Shown one piece after another: positions 8,032-16,422 of a stretch of 64,000 bases of DNA. The stretch is from Methylobacterium adhaesivum (GTDB lineage Bacteria; Pseudomonadota; Alphaproteobacteria; Rhizobiales; Beijerinckiaceae), in NCBI RefSeq assembly GCF_022179065.1, contig NZ_BPQD01000038.1, forward strand, positions 1 through 64,000, read 5' to 3'. The first letter of the stretch is position 1. Every line of letters begins with the position of its first letter. The position numbers and the translations under genes were made by a program. The notes below the pieces were generated by a model. It saw only the letters and a program-made list of their open reading frames with translations, had not been told where the DNA came from and did not search any database.

Positions 8032-8061
8032 GATCCGGCCGTCCACTTGGACGGTCGGATC
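8032..8061 (+). terminator. Strong hairpin after the first ExoVII-like gene
   Basis: A 13-bp stem (GATCCGGCCGTCC / GGACGGTCGGATC, one G-U pair) with a 4-base loop begins 7 bases after the stop at 8024. There is no T tract, so it may be an attenuator or an mRNA-stabilising structure rather than a full terminator. It would lower expression of the two downstream genes relative to the first. Confidence 0.5.
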
Positions 8062-8167
8062 ATCCGCCACCTCCACCAGCCACGCACGAAACGCCCAGCC
8101 CGGAACCCGGGCGGGATGCCTTCGCACGTCCCTCACCACCCCTCCACGAGATCACGCTTACACAATC

Positions 8168-9580
8168 ATGAGACATCATAGATTCTACAGCCGGAGCGAG
8201 CCGCCATCGCGGTCCCTACTAGGCCGCACCGAGGGCGACCCCGGAGCCGGTCGAACGCCACCGCCGGGCGCCCCCTCGCAGCCACGACCATCCGTGGTCG
8301 AGATGGGCGACTTCATCGGCTGGCTGCGACAGAGGCTTCAGGGCGAGCACGCGGTGCGCGCCTGCGTGCTTGGCATCGAGCCGGCCGGCGGCGACAGCGT
8401 CCTGCTCGTCCTCGGCGAGGCGGATCCGACCGGCACGGCCGACCCGCCCCGCATCAGGGCGCGCCTCAACCCGGCAGAGCGCTCGGCCATCGCGGCGGAG
8501 CGCGGCGGCACCTTCGATCCGGCATCACTCGTCAATCGAACCGTCGAGATTCAGCTCCGAACCAGCCTGCGTCAGCGCTTTGGCCGAGGGGCCGGTGTCC
8601 AGGCCAAGGTCGTCGGCCTCATCGCGGTCGGCGACGTGCCGATCGAGATCGTGCTCCAGCGCGAGGCCGTGCTGCAGCGTCTGCGGTCGGACGGCGTACC
8701 GTTCGGACCGAAGACGTGGCAGGAGCCGGACGATCCCTACCATGTCGCGCTGATCGTCTCGGAGCACGGCGATGCCCGTCGCGATGTCGAGACTTCGCTC
8801 CAGGCTCTGGAGGCCGCGGGTCTCCTACGCATCCACCGGATCTGGGCGGTCTTCGAAGGACCCAGCGCCGAACGCTCGCTCGTGGCGGCGATGACCGAGG
8901 CGGAGGCGCTGCATGCCGAGCACGGCCTCAGCGCGACCCTGGTTTGTCGCGGCGGCGGGCCGGTCTCGGCATTCGGCCCGCTGAACAGCTGGGCGGTGGC
9001 CGACAGGGCGCAGCGGATCCCGAACCTCGTCTGCGGGCTCGGACACGCCGCGACCCCGCGAACGGCGCTGGATGAGGTGGCATCGCTGTCGGTGGCGACA
9101 CCCACGGCAGCGGCGGTGCTGATCCGGGACTTGGCATACAGGACGGCCGTCCGTGCCTCACGTGCCTTGGCCGGCTTCGACCAAGCGGTTCAGGACGACA
9201 TCGAGAAAGCCGGCCGCATCGCGCTGGCTCGGGCGACAGCCGGCTTCGAGGAGGCTGTCCGGCTGTGCCTGACCGAGGCTGAGATCCGGCTCGGCATCGT
9301 CGGACAGGAGATCGAACGCAGCCTTCTCAGCTCGATCGCCGGGCTCGCTATCGCCAAGGCCGATGGCGGCGCCCACGCGCATGATCAGGAGGCTTCGCCA
9401 AACCTGCCCGCGTCCGAGGTCGTACCCGAGGAGGATGGGGTCGCCCTGGTGATCGAGGCCGGCACCGGCCTCGTCATGACCAGCGCTGCTCAGGCTCAGC
9501 AGGCGTCGCATCTCATGCTGCAGTTCCTAGACGGGGTCGTCACCGTCCAGGTCACATCCCAATCCCCCACCGCACACTGA
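8168..9580 (+). CDS. Divergent exodeoxyribonuclease VII large subunit (XseA-like)
   Basis: A 470-aa protein with the complete XseA architecture at low similarity. It has an OB-fold DNA-binding region (about residues 45-160), a catalytic domain (about 190-320), a helical coiled-coil part (about 325-400) and a C-terminal segment (about 424-465, GVALVIEAGTGLVMTSAAQA) matching the conserved XseA tail. In the catalytic domain D206 (HGDARRD), R261 of RGGG and H293 of GLGH are kept. The Asp of the usual GHExD motif is not (GHAATPRT), so activity is uncertain. In the ordinary enzyme XseA and XseB degrade single-stranded DNA without metal. The first 45 residues are proline/arginine-rich and unlike the family, so GTG 8294 or ATG 8303 are possible starts. 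An XseB-like gene follows after 20 bases. Confidence 0.65.
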   Translation: MRHHRFYSRSEPPSRSLLGRTEGDPGAGRTPPPGAPSQPRPSVVEMGDFIGWLRQRLQGEHAVRACVLGIEPAGGDSVLLVLGEADPTGTADPPRIRARLNPAERSAIAAERGGTFDPASLVNRTVEIQLRTSLRQRFGRGAGVQAKVVGLIAVGDVPIEIVLQREAVLQRLRSDGVPFGPKTWQEPDDPYHVALIVSEHGDARRDVETSLQALEAAGLLRIHRIWAVFEGPSAERSLVAAMTEAEALHAEHGLSATLVCRGGGPVSAFGPLNSWAVADRAQRIPNLVCGLGHAATPRTALDEVASLSVATPTAAAVLIRDLAYRTAVRASRALAGFDQAVQDDIEKAGRIALARATAGFEEAVRLCLTEAEIRLGIVGQEIERSLLSSIAGLAIAKADGGAHAHDQEASPNLPASEVVPEEDGVALVIEAGTGLVMTSAAQAQQASHLMLQFLDGVVTVQVTSQSPTAH

Positions 9581-9600
9581 ACCGCAAAGGATAGAGAACC

Positions 9601-9789
9601 ATGACCCAGACCGAGACCACTCCGATCCCGTTCCTCGAGGCGCTGCAGCGGATCGAGGAATTGACTCGCATGATCCGCATGGAGGGCCTCGAGGCCTTCG
9701 AGACCATCGAGGGCGCGTTCGAGGAAGTTCGAGAGCTTCGCGCCGTGCTCAATGCCCGGGTTACGGACATGCGCCGACTTGTGGCTTGA
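9601..9789 (+). CDS. Exodeoxyribonuclease VII small-subunit-like protein
   Basis: This 62-aa protein is almost wholly alpha-helical, with the pattern of XseB: PFLEALQRIEELTRMIRMEG, then LEAFETIEGAFEEVRELRAV. XseB proteins, usually about 70-80 aa, begin with a similar F-x-E-A-L-x-x-L-E-x-I segment, then a G-x-x-x-L-E-x-x turn and a second helix, and bind the XseA coiled coil. It starts 20 bases after the XseA-like gene with AAGGATAGAGA as ribosome site, so the two are cotranscribed. Its position supports reading the cassette as an ExoVII variant. Small size makes the homology call tentative. Confidence 0.6.
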   Translation: MTQTETTPIPFLEALQRIEELTRMIRMEGLEAFETIEGAFEEVRELRAVLNARVTDMRRLVA

Positions 9790-10166
9790 AATAAAAATCA
9801 CGCCCTCGAAGCATAAAGCCGCGGATTTACTAATGACCTGACATTACGAAACCGTGGCGAACGGGACCGTGTTCGAAAGGGCACTCCCCGCGTTCGCCAC
9901 GTGTGGCTACGCCACCAAATCCCGAAATTCTCCGATCCTTCAGCCGCCCATGCTTGAATTGAAAGAGCGCAAATCCTGACCCCAATCCTCGGATCCGCGC
10001 GAGCAGATGATCGCAGCGATCGGTTTCGGTCAAGGCCATCTCAGCCCCGGATCGAGGGCGGCGGATTAGCCTGATACCGACAAGAAGCCGGCGAAGCCAA
10101 GCGTTCAACCCAATGATTTGATCGCAACACTCACAACCCTTCGCTATACTTTTCTGTTGAGGGTTC
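9790..10166. other. Intergenic region between ExoVII-like cassette and recombinase
   Basis: No gene recognised. Base composition drops toward the recombinase. AACCCT (10135-10140) and AGGGTT (10160-10165) form a weak 6-bp stem with a 19-base loop just beyond the recombinase stop and may mark its transcript end. A minus-strand frame at 9830-10108 has no recognisable similarity and no ribosome site. Confidence 0.35.
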
Positions 10167-12578
10167 TCAAGTGGCTTCGGTCCCCGCGAACAGGCCTACG
10201 TTGTATTCGCGGAGTCTTGCATGCCGGTCCGCGCCTTTTTCTCGACTCTGAACAGACAATTTCGCTTTTCTCTCCAGAGCTGAACAAATTAACTTCCAGT
10301 CATGCGGATGCAAGATCTGAGTAAGGTCTGGTATGGCAGCAATCGCAGTCTTCAAGTCCGCAGCGCGGAGGCCCTTCTTGTAGATACGCGAGTTCACTGT
10401 CTTGCCCTCATGACCCAGCGTCGTCTCGCGAATGGGGTCGATGACAAGTTGCTTGATCATTTCTGTGTTGCCGAAATGCCGGAACGAGTGGAACGTCTTC
10501 TCCTCTTCCCGTGCCGTCGGCACAGCCTCATCCAGAACAACCGTCCATCGCTTGTCGAACAGGTTCGACAATGGCGTTTTATCGCCGAGCTGCGCAATGT
10601 CGGAGAATATCAGATCGTGCGGTGATCCAACCTTATTCCGCACGAAATCAAGAAAGCCGAGCCTGATCAACTCGGGATGAATTGGGATCGTTCTTCTCGA
10701 GACCCGATTTTTAAGTCGCCGTCTCGTTGTCGGTCTGATCTGGAGGGATTGCTCTTTTGGATCGATATCGCCCAACTCTAGATAGACAAGCTCGGACAAT
10801 CGTCCACACGTGTAGTATCCGAGAAGGGGCAACCAATAGACAGCAGCAAAAATTTCCTGGTTCGTAGCGACTTTCAAAGCCTCATTTGTCGATACTCCTA
10901 AAGTCCAGATCGTGTGAGAGAATAACTTCCTTACATCGTCGTGTTCGAAAGCTGAACGCTTCTCGCCATCGCGCTCGGGATCGATCAGTCGAAAATCGCT
11001 CAGAAGCTCGACATGTCCGATGGGCCGCTCATGGCCACGACAGTATTTTGCGATCGTCGAAAGCTGCGTGATGTGACGATTGATCGTCGGAGGACTGAGC
11101 CCGACCTTCTCGCCTTGTTCCGCTGTCCTCATCTCGGTTCCGCGTGCAACCAAGTCCCATATGGAACGGTCTTTATCCCGCGCACTCTTCCCGTACGATT
11201 TCGGCAGATTCGAGAGGTTCTGGATATAGCTGACCAGATGGTCGTGCTTGATATGCCGCAGGTCATCGGTACCGGCAGTGTCACCCAGCAGTTTCGCGAC
11301 AGCGCGATGCTGATCCGCAGTCTTTTTATCCCAAGTTTGGCCCTTGTGCGCAATCAGCCGCTCGGTGATCTTCGTCAGAGAATTCGTGGTTGTACCAGTC
11401 TGCGAATCTGTCTGATTGGCCTCGATCGGAGCGGATTGTTGTGCTGGATCCGCATTCTGCTCCCATGGTTTCTCAACGTCATCTCGCCGGTCACCAGCAT
11501 AAGGTGAAGGAGGAATGTCGTCGGCCGTGACTGCTTCGGGCATCGTAGTTTTAGATGGGTACGACACGGGCACAGGTGTGGATGAGTGATCCGCCTCAGA
11601 TGCGCCTCTCTCAGCGACGAAAGACGGATCCTGCACATCCTTGATGCTGTCGGTCGCTCCGTCCTTGTTTTCTACGGCATTCGATTCCGACGTCGTCGCT
11701 CGTACGTCGAAGTTCCCCCATTCGAACCGGTCAGCGCCATCGAAGTCAGACTTGGCCCAACCGAGTTCATCGGTTGGTATTTCGCCCTTGGCGCGCATCG
11801 CCGAGAGCTTCGTCCGAGCTTCGTGCGGATCGAGCTTGGCTTCGTCGTAGATCTCGGAGAATTCCTGCGAAACGAGCGCCGAGATCGCCGCGAGCCTGCG
11901 CAGGCATTTGGTGATGCCGCTCTCGGTCAACGGCTCGCCCATGGCGGCGAGCATCGCCTGGAGATAGGCGCGCGGCGGCGTGAACCGACCGGTTTCGTCC
12001 GGCCGCCCGAGATCGCGCAGGTACCCGTTCTCGATCCGACGCTTGATCGCGCCGCGCTCGGGGAAGGTGAATCCCTCCTGCTTCAAGCGGCCATCCAACG
12101 CCGTGTCGTACCCGGCCTCGAAACCCTCCTCTGCGGCCAGCCTCTGCAGCCGTCCGAAGATGCGGTACTCCCGTGCCCGACCACCCATCATCGACGGCCA
12201 GTCGCCAACAAGGGGTGCATGCTGCGGCCAGAGATCGCGATGGAGCCGGGCGAAGCGTGCGCTGCGCTCCCGGTCGAGGAAAGCCCTCAGGTGGTCGCGG
12301 ATGTCGGTCGCAGAGCGCATGGAAAATTCCTCCCGAACGCGGAGACTTTCTGCGTTCAGCGCCCAGCCGAGTGTGCGCGCACTGGCCGGGTCGGAGGTGC
12401 CAAGGCTCAAAGCGATCGTGATGGATGTCCTCGCTTCCGAGGCCACCAGGTCTCGCGTCCGCTCATCGCAACGGAATCGCCTACGCCACCAATATACCGC
12501 CCCGCGGCGGTAAACGTTAGAACAAATCGTCAACGGCCTGCCCCTGTGGACAAGCGCGTGCAACACCTCTGCGTACAA
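10167..12578 (-). CDS. Large tyrosine recombinase / integrase
   Basis: An 803-aa site-specific recombinase. The N-terminus (about residues 15-75: NVYRRGAVYWWRRRF...SLGTSDPASAR) is the typical short domain of long proteobacterial phage-like integrases. A helical region follows (75-290), then a low-complexity Ser/Thr/Pro/Asp-rich linker (about 290-400). The SAM-like core-binding domain (about 400-510) precedes the catalytic domain. The tetrad is present: Arg in GRLSEL (about 592), HSFRH (about 695), the GHEGK histidine and Tyr733 in RIYKKG. GC content is visibly lower than in the neighbours between 10.2 and 11.7 kb. A tRNA-Gln 3'-end copy lies 64 bases upstream of its start, so it probably recombines there. 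Confidence 0.9.
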   Translation of the reverse strand: MYAEVLHALVHRGRPLTICSNVYRRGAVYWWRRRFRCDERTRDLVASEARTSITIALSLGTSDPASARTLGWALNAESLRVREEFSMRSATDIRDHLRAFLDRERSARFARLHRDLWPQHAPLVGDWPSMMGGRAREYRIFGRLQRLAAEEGFEAGYDTALDGRLKQEGFTFPERGAIKRRIENGYLRDLGRPDETGRFTPPRAYLQAMLAAMGEPLTESGITKCLRRLAAISALVSQEFSEIYDEAKLDPHEARTKLSAMRAKGEIPTDELGWAKSDFDGADRFEWGNFDVRATTSESNAVENKDGATDSIKDVQDPSFVAERGASEADHSSTPVPVSYPSKTTMPEAVTADDIPPSPYAGDRRDDVEKPWEQNADPAQQSAPIEANQTDSQTGTTTNSLTKITERLIAHKGQTWDKKTADQHRAVAKLLGDTAGTDDLRHIKHDHLVSYIQNLSNLPKSYGKSARDKDRSIWDLVARGTEMRTAEQGEKVGLSPPTINRHITQLSTIAKYCRGHERPIGHVELLSDFRLIDPERDGEKRSAFEHDDVRKLFSHTIWTLGVSTNEALKVATNQEIFAAVYWLPLLGYYTCGRLSELVYLELGDIDPKEQSLQIRPTTRRRLKNRVSRRTIPIHPELIRLGFLDFVRNKVGSPHDLIFSDIAQLGDKTPLSNLFDKRWTVVLDEAVPTAREEEKTFHSFRHFGNTEMIKQLVIDPIRETTLGHEGKTVNSRIYKKGLRAADLKTAIAAIPDLTQILHPHDWKLICSALERKAKLSVQSREKGADRHARLREYNVGLFAGTEAT

Positions 12579-12641
12579 TCGGCCAAGCCGCGACAGCGGC
12601 TGAGAACCAAAAGCAATCAGATCAACGACTTAGCGGAGGCT

Positions 12642-12661
12642 TGGCTGGGGCGCCAGGATTC
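12642..12661 (-). other. tRNA-Gln 3'-end fragment, probable integration (att) core
   Basis: On the minus strand this reads GAATCCTGGCGCCCCAGCCA, the end of the T loop, the T stem, the acceptor strand and an encoded CCA. A 3' acceptor strand CGCCCCA implies a 5' strand TGGGGCG. A first base of U paired to A72 is characteristic of tRNA-Gln. The sequence upstream in that orientation does not form the rest of a tRNA, so it is a 20-base duplicate, as left by integration into a tRNA gene. Confidence 0.7.
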
Positions 12662-13017
12662 TCAGCCAAAACCGATTGGGTACAACAACAAGGGGTTAGC
12701 CTCTCAGTCACCCGTCTCCAACGGCATCGAACCCGGGGAATGGACCATCCCAGCGGACCTGGGTCAACACCATAGCCCCTCGAACTTCACAGAGAGAAAG
12801 AGCCAGTCCAGCGGCGGTGTTGGGCTGGTTGGAGTGGCGCGGAAAGGAGCCTCTACGACTTCGATTGATATTCTGGTTATCGCCATAAGCAGACATCAAC
12901 CTACGGCCCGGCAACAGACATTCACGTTCTGCTGAACGACCGTCCGGTGTTGACCCTAAGCGGGCTTTGGAAATGTCCGCTTCCTAGCAGCCCAATCTGC
13001 GCACGGACGACCGCGAT

Positions 13018-13070
13018 GGGTGGTTTGCTGCCGGTCTGCTTTTCGCAAGCAATATGGCAAAACCGGACGT
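13018..13070 (+). repeat. Dispersed intergenic repeat, 53-bp copy A
   Basis: Begins GGGTGG and contains TGCCGGTCTGCTTTT, AAGCAAT and AAACCGGACGT. It aligns without gaps to 53286-53338, identical at 42 of 53 positions by my count. Both copies lie in gene-free DNA 40 kb apart. Confidence 0.7.
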
Positions 13071-13309
13071 CCTTCCAAATCGCAACCGTTGGCGGCTGTG
13101 CGCCATAAACGGAAGTTTGCTGCCTGCCCGGAAGCGGACGTTCCGCATGCGACCCAACCCAGCCGCCCGAAGCGCAGTCGGAATTACTTCATAGCGGCCG
13201 TTCGTCAGCCATCCGGCAACTTCGGCTCGGAGCAGGAGACGATAGTTGGCCCCACGCCTAGGAACCGACGTTCAACGCCACTTGCGCAGTTACCGTTGTC
13301 GTTCTTGGA

Positions 13310-14518
13310 ATGCCAAGCATTGATGACGTAGCCTCAGCCTGGGTGTATGCGCCTATCGCCGCAGCTTCGCCTGCAAGAATGGGAGCCCTTCGCGTGGAGC
13401 GAGCCGCGAACCTCACCACCGACGACTTCCGCGCCCTCGCCGACGCGTTGCCTCAGATGGCTTGGGTCGCCGATCCGAACGGCGACATCATCTGGTACAA
13501 TCAGCGCTGGTACGACTACACCGGAACCACCATCGAGCAGATGTTCGGCTGGGGCTGGCGCGACGTCCACCACCCCGATCACGTCGAGCGCGTCGTGGAG
13601 CGCATCAGCGAGGCGTTCCGGACCGGCGAGCCGTGGAAGGACACCTTCCCGCTCCGCGGCGCCGACGGCGAGTACCGCTGGTTCCTGTCGCTGGCACAAC
13701 CCCATCGCGGGCCGGACGGGGCCATCCTGCGCTGGTTCGGGACCAACACCGACATCACCGAGCGCAAGGGACTGGAGCGCCGGCTCGCCCGCCACGCCAT
13801 CGACCTGCGCCGTTCCAACGAGGAACTGGAGCAGTTCGCCTACGTCGCCTCGCACGACCTCAAGGCGCCGCTGCGCGGCATCGAGAACCTCGTCGGCTGG
13901 ATCGAGGAGGACCTGGAGGGTTCGCTGATCGGCGACGTCCAGACCAACATGGAGTTGCTCAAGAGCCGGGTGCGGCGGCTCGACAGCCTGCTCGACGACC
14001 TCCTGGCCTACTCCAGGGCGGGACGGGCCGACGCGGCGATGGACACGGTCGACACGAAGGCGCTCGTCGAGGAACTCGCCGTCCTGGTCAGCCCTCCCGA
14101 AGGCTTCGCGATCACGGCGGACGATTCCTTGCCGACGTTGCGGGCGGCCCGGGCCCCGCTGACCCAGGCCTTGCAGAACCTGATCGGCAACGCCATCAAG
14201 CATCATGACCGGCCGGCCGAGGGGCATATCCGGGTCGAGACCAAGCCTGCGGGGGACGCGGTCGAGTTCGTCGTGACCGACGACGGGCCAGGCATCCCCG
14301 AGCAGTTCCGCGAGCGTGTCTTCGGCATGTTCCAGACGCTCAAGCCCCGCGACGAGGTCGAGGGCAGCGGCATGGGGCTGGCCATCGTGCGCAAGTTGGT
14401 CGACCGCCAGGGCGGCAAGGTCTGGCTCTCCGACGGGCCCGACGGGCGCGGCTTGGCGGTGCATTTCACGTGGCCGCGCGACGGCCGGAAGGGACAGGCA
14501 GATGGGCTCGACGGTTAA
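13310..14518 (+). CDS. PAS-domain sensor histidine kinase
   Basis: Cytoplasmic kinase of up to 402 aa: a PAS domain (about residues 45-155, ADALPQMAWVADPNGDIIWYN), a HisKA dimerisation domain with the phospho-accepting H182 (ASHDLKAPLRG) and a HATPase domain (N box QNLIGNAIKHH, G1 DDGPGIP, G2 EGSGMGLAI). No membrane segment is seen. The ATG at 13310 has weak upstream signals, and ATG 13379 (MGALRVE) is an alternative start. The response-regulator gene overlaps its 3' end by 17 bases, so the pair is translationally coupled and probably a cognate phosphorelay. Similar kinase plus Rcp1-type receiver pairs accompany phytochrome-like systems, but this kinase has no chromophore domain. Confidence 0.9.
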   Translation: MPSIDDVASAWVYAPIAAASPARMGALRVERAANLTTDDFRALADALPQMAWVADPNGDIIWYNQRWYDYTGTTIEQMFGWGWRDVHHPDHVERVVERISEAFRTGEPWKDTFPLRGADGEYRWFLSLAQPHRGPDGAILRWFGTNTDITERKGLERRLARHAIDLRRSNEELEQFAYVASHDLKAPLRGIENLVGWIEEDLEGSLIGDVQTNMELLKSRVRRLDSLLDDLLAYSRAGRADAAMDTVDTKALVEELAVLVSPPEGFAITADDSLPTLRAARAPLTQALQNLIGNAIKHHDRPAEGHIRVETKPAGDAVEFVVTDDGPGIPEQFRERVFGMFQTLKPRDEVEGSGMGLAIVRKLVDRQGGKVWLSDGPDGRGLAVHFTWPRDGRKGQADGLDG

Positions 14519-14927
14519 CATCCTGCTGGTCGACGACGACGAGGTCGACGTTCAGGGGCTCAAGCGCGCCTTTAAGAAGAGCAAGATCGGAAACCCGATC
14601 ACGGTCGCCCGCGACGGCGTCGAAGCCCTGGAGATCCTGCGCGGCGAGAACGGGCATGCCAAGCTGCCGAGGCCTCACCTGATCCTGCTCGACCTGAACA
14701 TGCCGCGCATGAACGGCATCGAGTTCCTGGAGGCGATCCGCGCCGACCAGGACCTGCGTTCGGCGGTGGTGTTCATGATCACCACGTCGAAGGCCGACGA
14801 GGACCGGATGCGGGCCTACGGCCACAACGTCGCCGGCTACATCGTCAAGCGCGACCCGGCCAACACCTTCATGGAAGCGGTGGCGCTCCTGGAGCACTAC
14901 TGGAAGGTGGTCGAGTTTCCTGCATAG
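14502..14927 (+). CDS. Single-domain (Rcp1-like) response regulator
   Basis: This 141-aa stand-alone receiver has no output domain. The acidic pocket (VDDDEVD), phospho-acceptor D64 (LILLDLNMPRMNG), the Thr of MITTSKADEDR and the conserved Lys (YIVKRD) are all present. The insert between beta-3 and alpha-3 and the C-terminal VALLEHYWKVVEFP are typical of Rcp1-type regulators. It starts inside the 3' end of the kinase gene and is followed after 8 bases by a receiver-kinase fusion, so it probably shuttles phosphate between the two kinases. Confidence 0.92.
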   Translation: MGSTVNILLVDDDEVDVQGLKRAFKKSKIGNPITVARDGVEALEILRGENGHAKLPRPHLILLDLNMPRMNGIEFLEAIRADQDLRSAVVFMITTSKADEDRMRAYGHNVAGYIVKRDPANTFMEAVALLEHYWKVVEFPA

Positions 14928-14935
14928 TCCCCATC

Positions 14936-16102
14936 GTGACGAACCCGACCCGCATCCTGCTGATCGACGACGACGCGGTCGACCGCGCGGCCGTGCGGCG
15001 GGCGCTCGCCAAGTCCGGCCTCGCCCACACCCTGACCGAGGCCGCCGGCGGCGAGGATGGCGAGCGCCTCGCCTCCGAGGAAACGTTCGACTGCATTCTG
15101 CTCGACTATCGCCTGCCGGGCATCGACACGTTCGCGCTCCTGAAGACCCTGCTGGCGGCCGAGGGCGAGACGCGGGCAGTGCTGATGCTGACCGGCGAGG
15201 CCGATCCGGATCTGGCGATGCGGCTGATGCGGACCGGCGCGCTGGACTACATCGACAAGGCCGAGGTCACACCTTCTGGGCTGGCGCGGGCGATCCGCTT
15301 CGCCGAGGCTCGGCGCGCCTTCCAGGCGGAACTCGCCGAAGCCCGTCGCGAGGCGGAGGCGAAGTCGCTCGAACTCGACACGCTGAACCGGCAGAAATCG
15401 CTGCTGTTCTCGATCATCGCCCATGACCTGCGCAACCCGTTCCAGGCGCTGCTCGGCCTGTCGGAAGTGCTCGGAAAGGCCGTCGCGGCGCGCGACCCCG
15501 CCTCCATCGAGCGCCGCGCGAAGGGAATCCACGAGGCGGCGACGCAGGCCTACGCCCTGCTGGAGAGCCTGTTCTCCTGGGCGAGCCTGCAGATGGACAC
15601 GTTGGCGGTCACCCTCACCGACGTCGACCTCGGCATCCTGGCCGGAGACGTCCTGAAGGGAGCCGCCGAGGCCGCCTCGGACAAGGGCCTGAGCTTGGAA
15701 GCATCCTGCGACCGCACGGTGGTGCGTGCGCAGCGGGACATGCTCGCCACCGTGTTGCGCAACCTCGTCAGCAACGCGATCAAGTTCACGCTGCCCGGCG
15801 GCACCATCAGGGTCGCCGCCCGGCGTGAGGGCGACGAGGTCGAGATCTCGGTCACGGATACCGGCGTCGGCATGCCGCCAGGCAGGGTGGACGACCTGTT
15901 CAGGCTGGACCGTCGGACGACGACGAACGGGACGGCGGGCGAGCGCGGGAGCGGCCTGGGCCTGCTGCTCTGCCGGGATCTCGTCGAGCGCCAGGGGGGC
16001 GTGCTCGAAGTCAGGAGCGCCGTCGACCGGGGGACGACCTTCCTGTTCCGGCTGCCCGTATCCGGCACCGTGCATGCCGCAGCGTCCGCCATGGCATCCT
16101 GA
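14936..16102 (+). CDS. Receiver-histidine kinase fusion protein
   Basis: A 388-aa protein that begins with GTG 8 bases after the preceding gene. The N-terminal receiver (residues 5-125) has D57 in ILLDYRLPG. A coiled coil (125-155) leads into HisKA with H163 (IIAHDLRNPFQ) and a HATPase domain (NLVSNAIKF, DTGVGMP, GERGSGLGLLL). A receiver in front of the kinase core means its activity can be set by phosphate from the upstream pair, making a three-protein relay. No transmembrane part is visible. A final Ala/Ser-rich tail of about 12 residues has no assigned role. Confidence 0.92.
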   Translation: MTNPTRILLIDDDAVDRAAVRRALAKSGLAHTLTEAAGGEDGERLASEETFDCILLDYRLPGIDTFALLKTLLAAEGETRAVLMLTGEADPDLAMRLMRTGALDYIDKAEVTPSGLARAIRFAEARRAFQAELAEARREAEAKSLELDTLNRQKSLLFSIIAHDLRNPFQALLGLSEVLGKAVAARDPASIERRAKGIHEAATQAYALLESLFSWASLQMDTLAVTLTDVDLGILAGDVLKGAAEAASDKGLSLEASCDRTVVRAQRDMLATVLRNLVSNAIKFTLPGGTIRVAARREGDEVEISVTDTGVGMPPGRVDDLFRLDRRTTTNGTAGERGSGLGLLLCRDLVERQGGVLEVRSAVDRGTTFLFRLPVSGTVHAAASAMAS

Positions 16103-16422
16103 AGGTCTGATCAGACCGGGCCTTGCAAGACGGGTTTCATGGCTTCGCCGCCGGTCGCGGGCATGCGGGCGGCGGCGCGGGGCCTGCGTGCAGCCGAAGG
16201 TGCGCTCGACCCGCCGGCACAGGAGTGTCCCGTCGCCGGGGGCGTGTTCGGCGCCATCCCAAGCAAGACGAAGCGGCGGTCGGTGAGCCCGTGGAAATCG
16301 AATCTGTCGTAATCCGTATCTCGACGGTCTCGGCACTGGCGCGACATCGTGCCCTTGCACGTCGTCGTGAGGCTGGTGTCGCGACTGCGACACCACAGAG
16401 CCGAGCCGTTAAAGGTTCCAGG
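16103..16422. other. Intergenic region upstream of ParD-like gene
   Basis: No gene recognised over about 320 bases. It carries a hairpin or operator-like inverted repeat at 16375-16394 close to the next gene. The frame of the ParD-like gene stays open upstream, but that part has no family similarity. Confidence 0.4.
16375..16394. promoter_or_regulatory. Inverted repeat upstream of ParD-like gene
   Basis: GGTGTCGC-GACT-GCGACACC, perfect 8-bp arms, ending 28 bases before the ATG of the ribbon-helix-helix gene. Antitoxins of this family usually repress their own promoter at such palindromes; this role is inferred. Confidence 0.4.

Larger units (their letters stand above)
12579..13309. other. 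Intergenic region with attachment site and dispersed repeats
   Basis: No gene. The first part holds the tRNA-Gln-derived attachment core at 12642-12661. The part from about 12930 consists of degenerate repeats containing 'gaagcggacgttcc'-type strings, including a 53-bp unit at 13018-13070 that recurs at 53286-53338. The right edge leads into the kinase gene. The recombinase promoter must lie in the left 100 bases but I could not assign boxes. Confidence 0.45.

Noticed and set aside
9830-10108. Minus-strand 92-aa frame between the ExoVII-like cassette and the recombinase
   Set aside because: No ribosome site, no domain, and composition like out-of-frame DNA.
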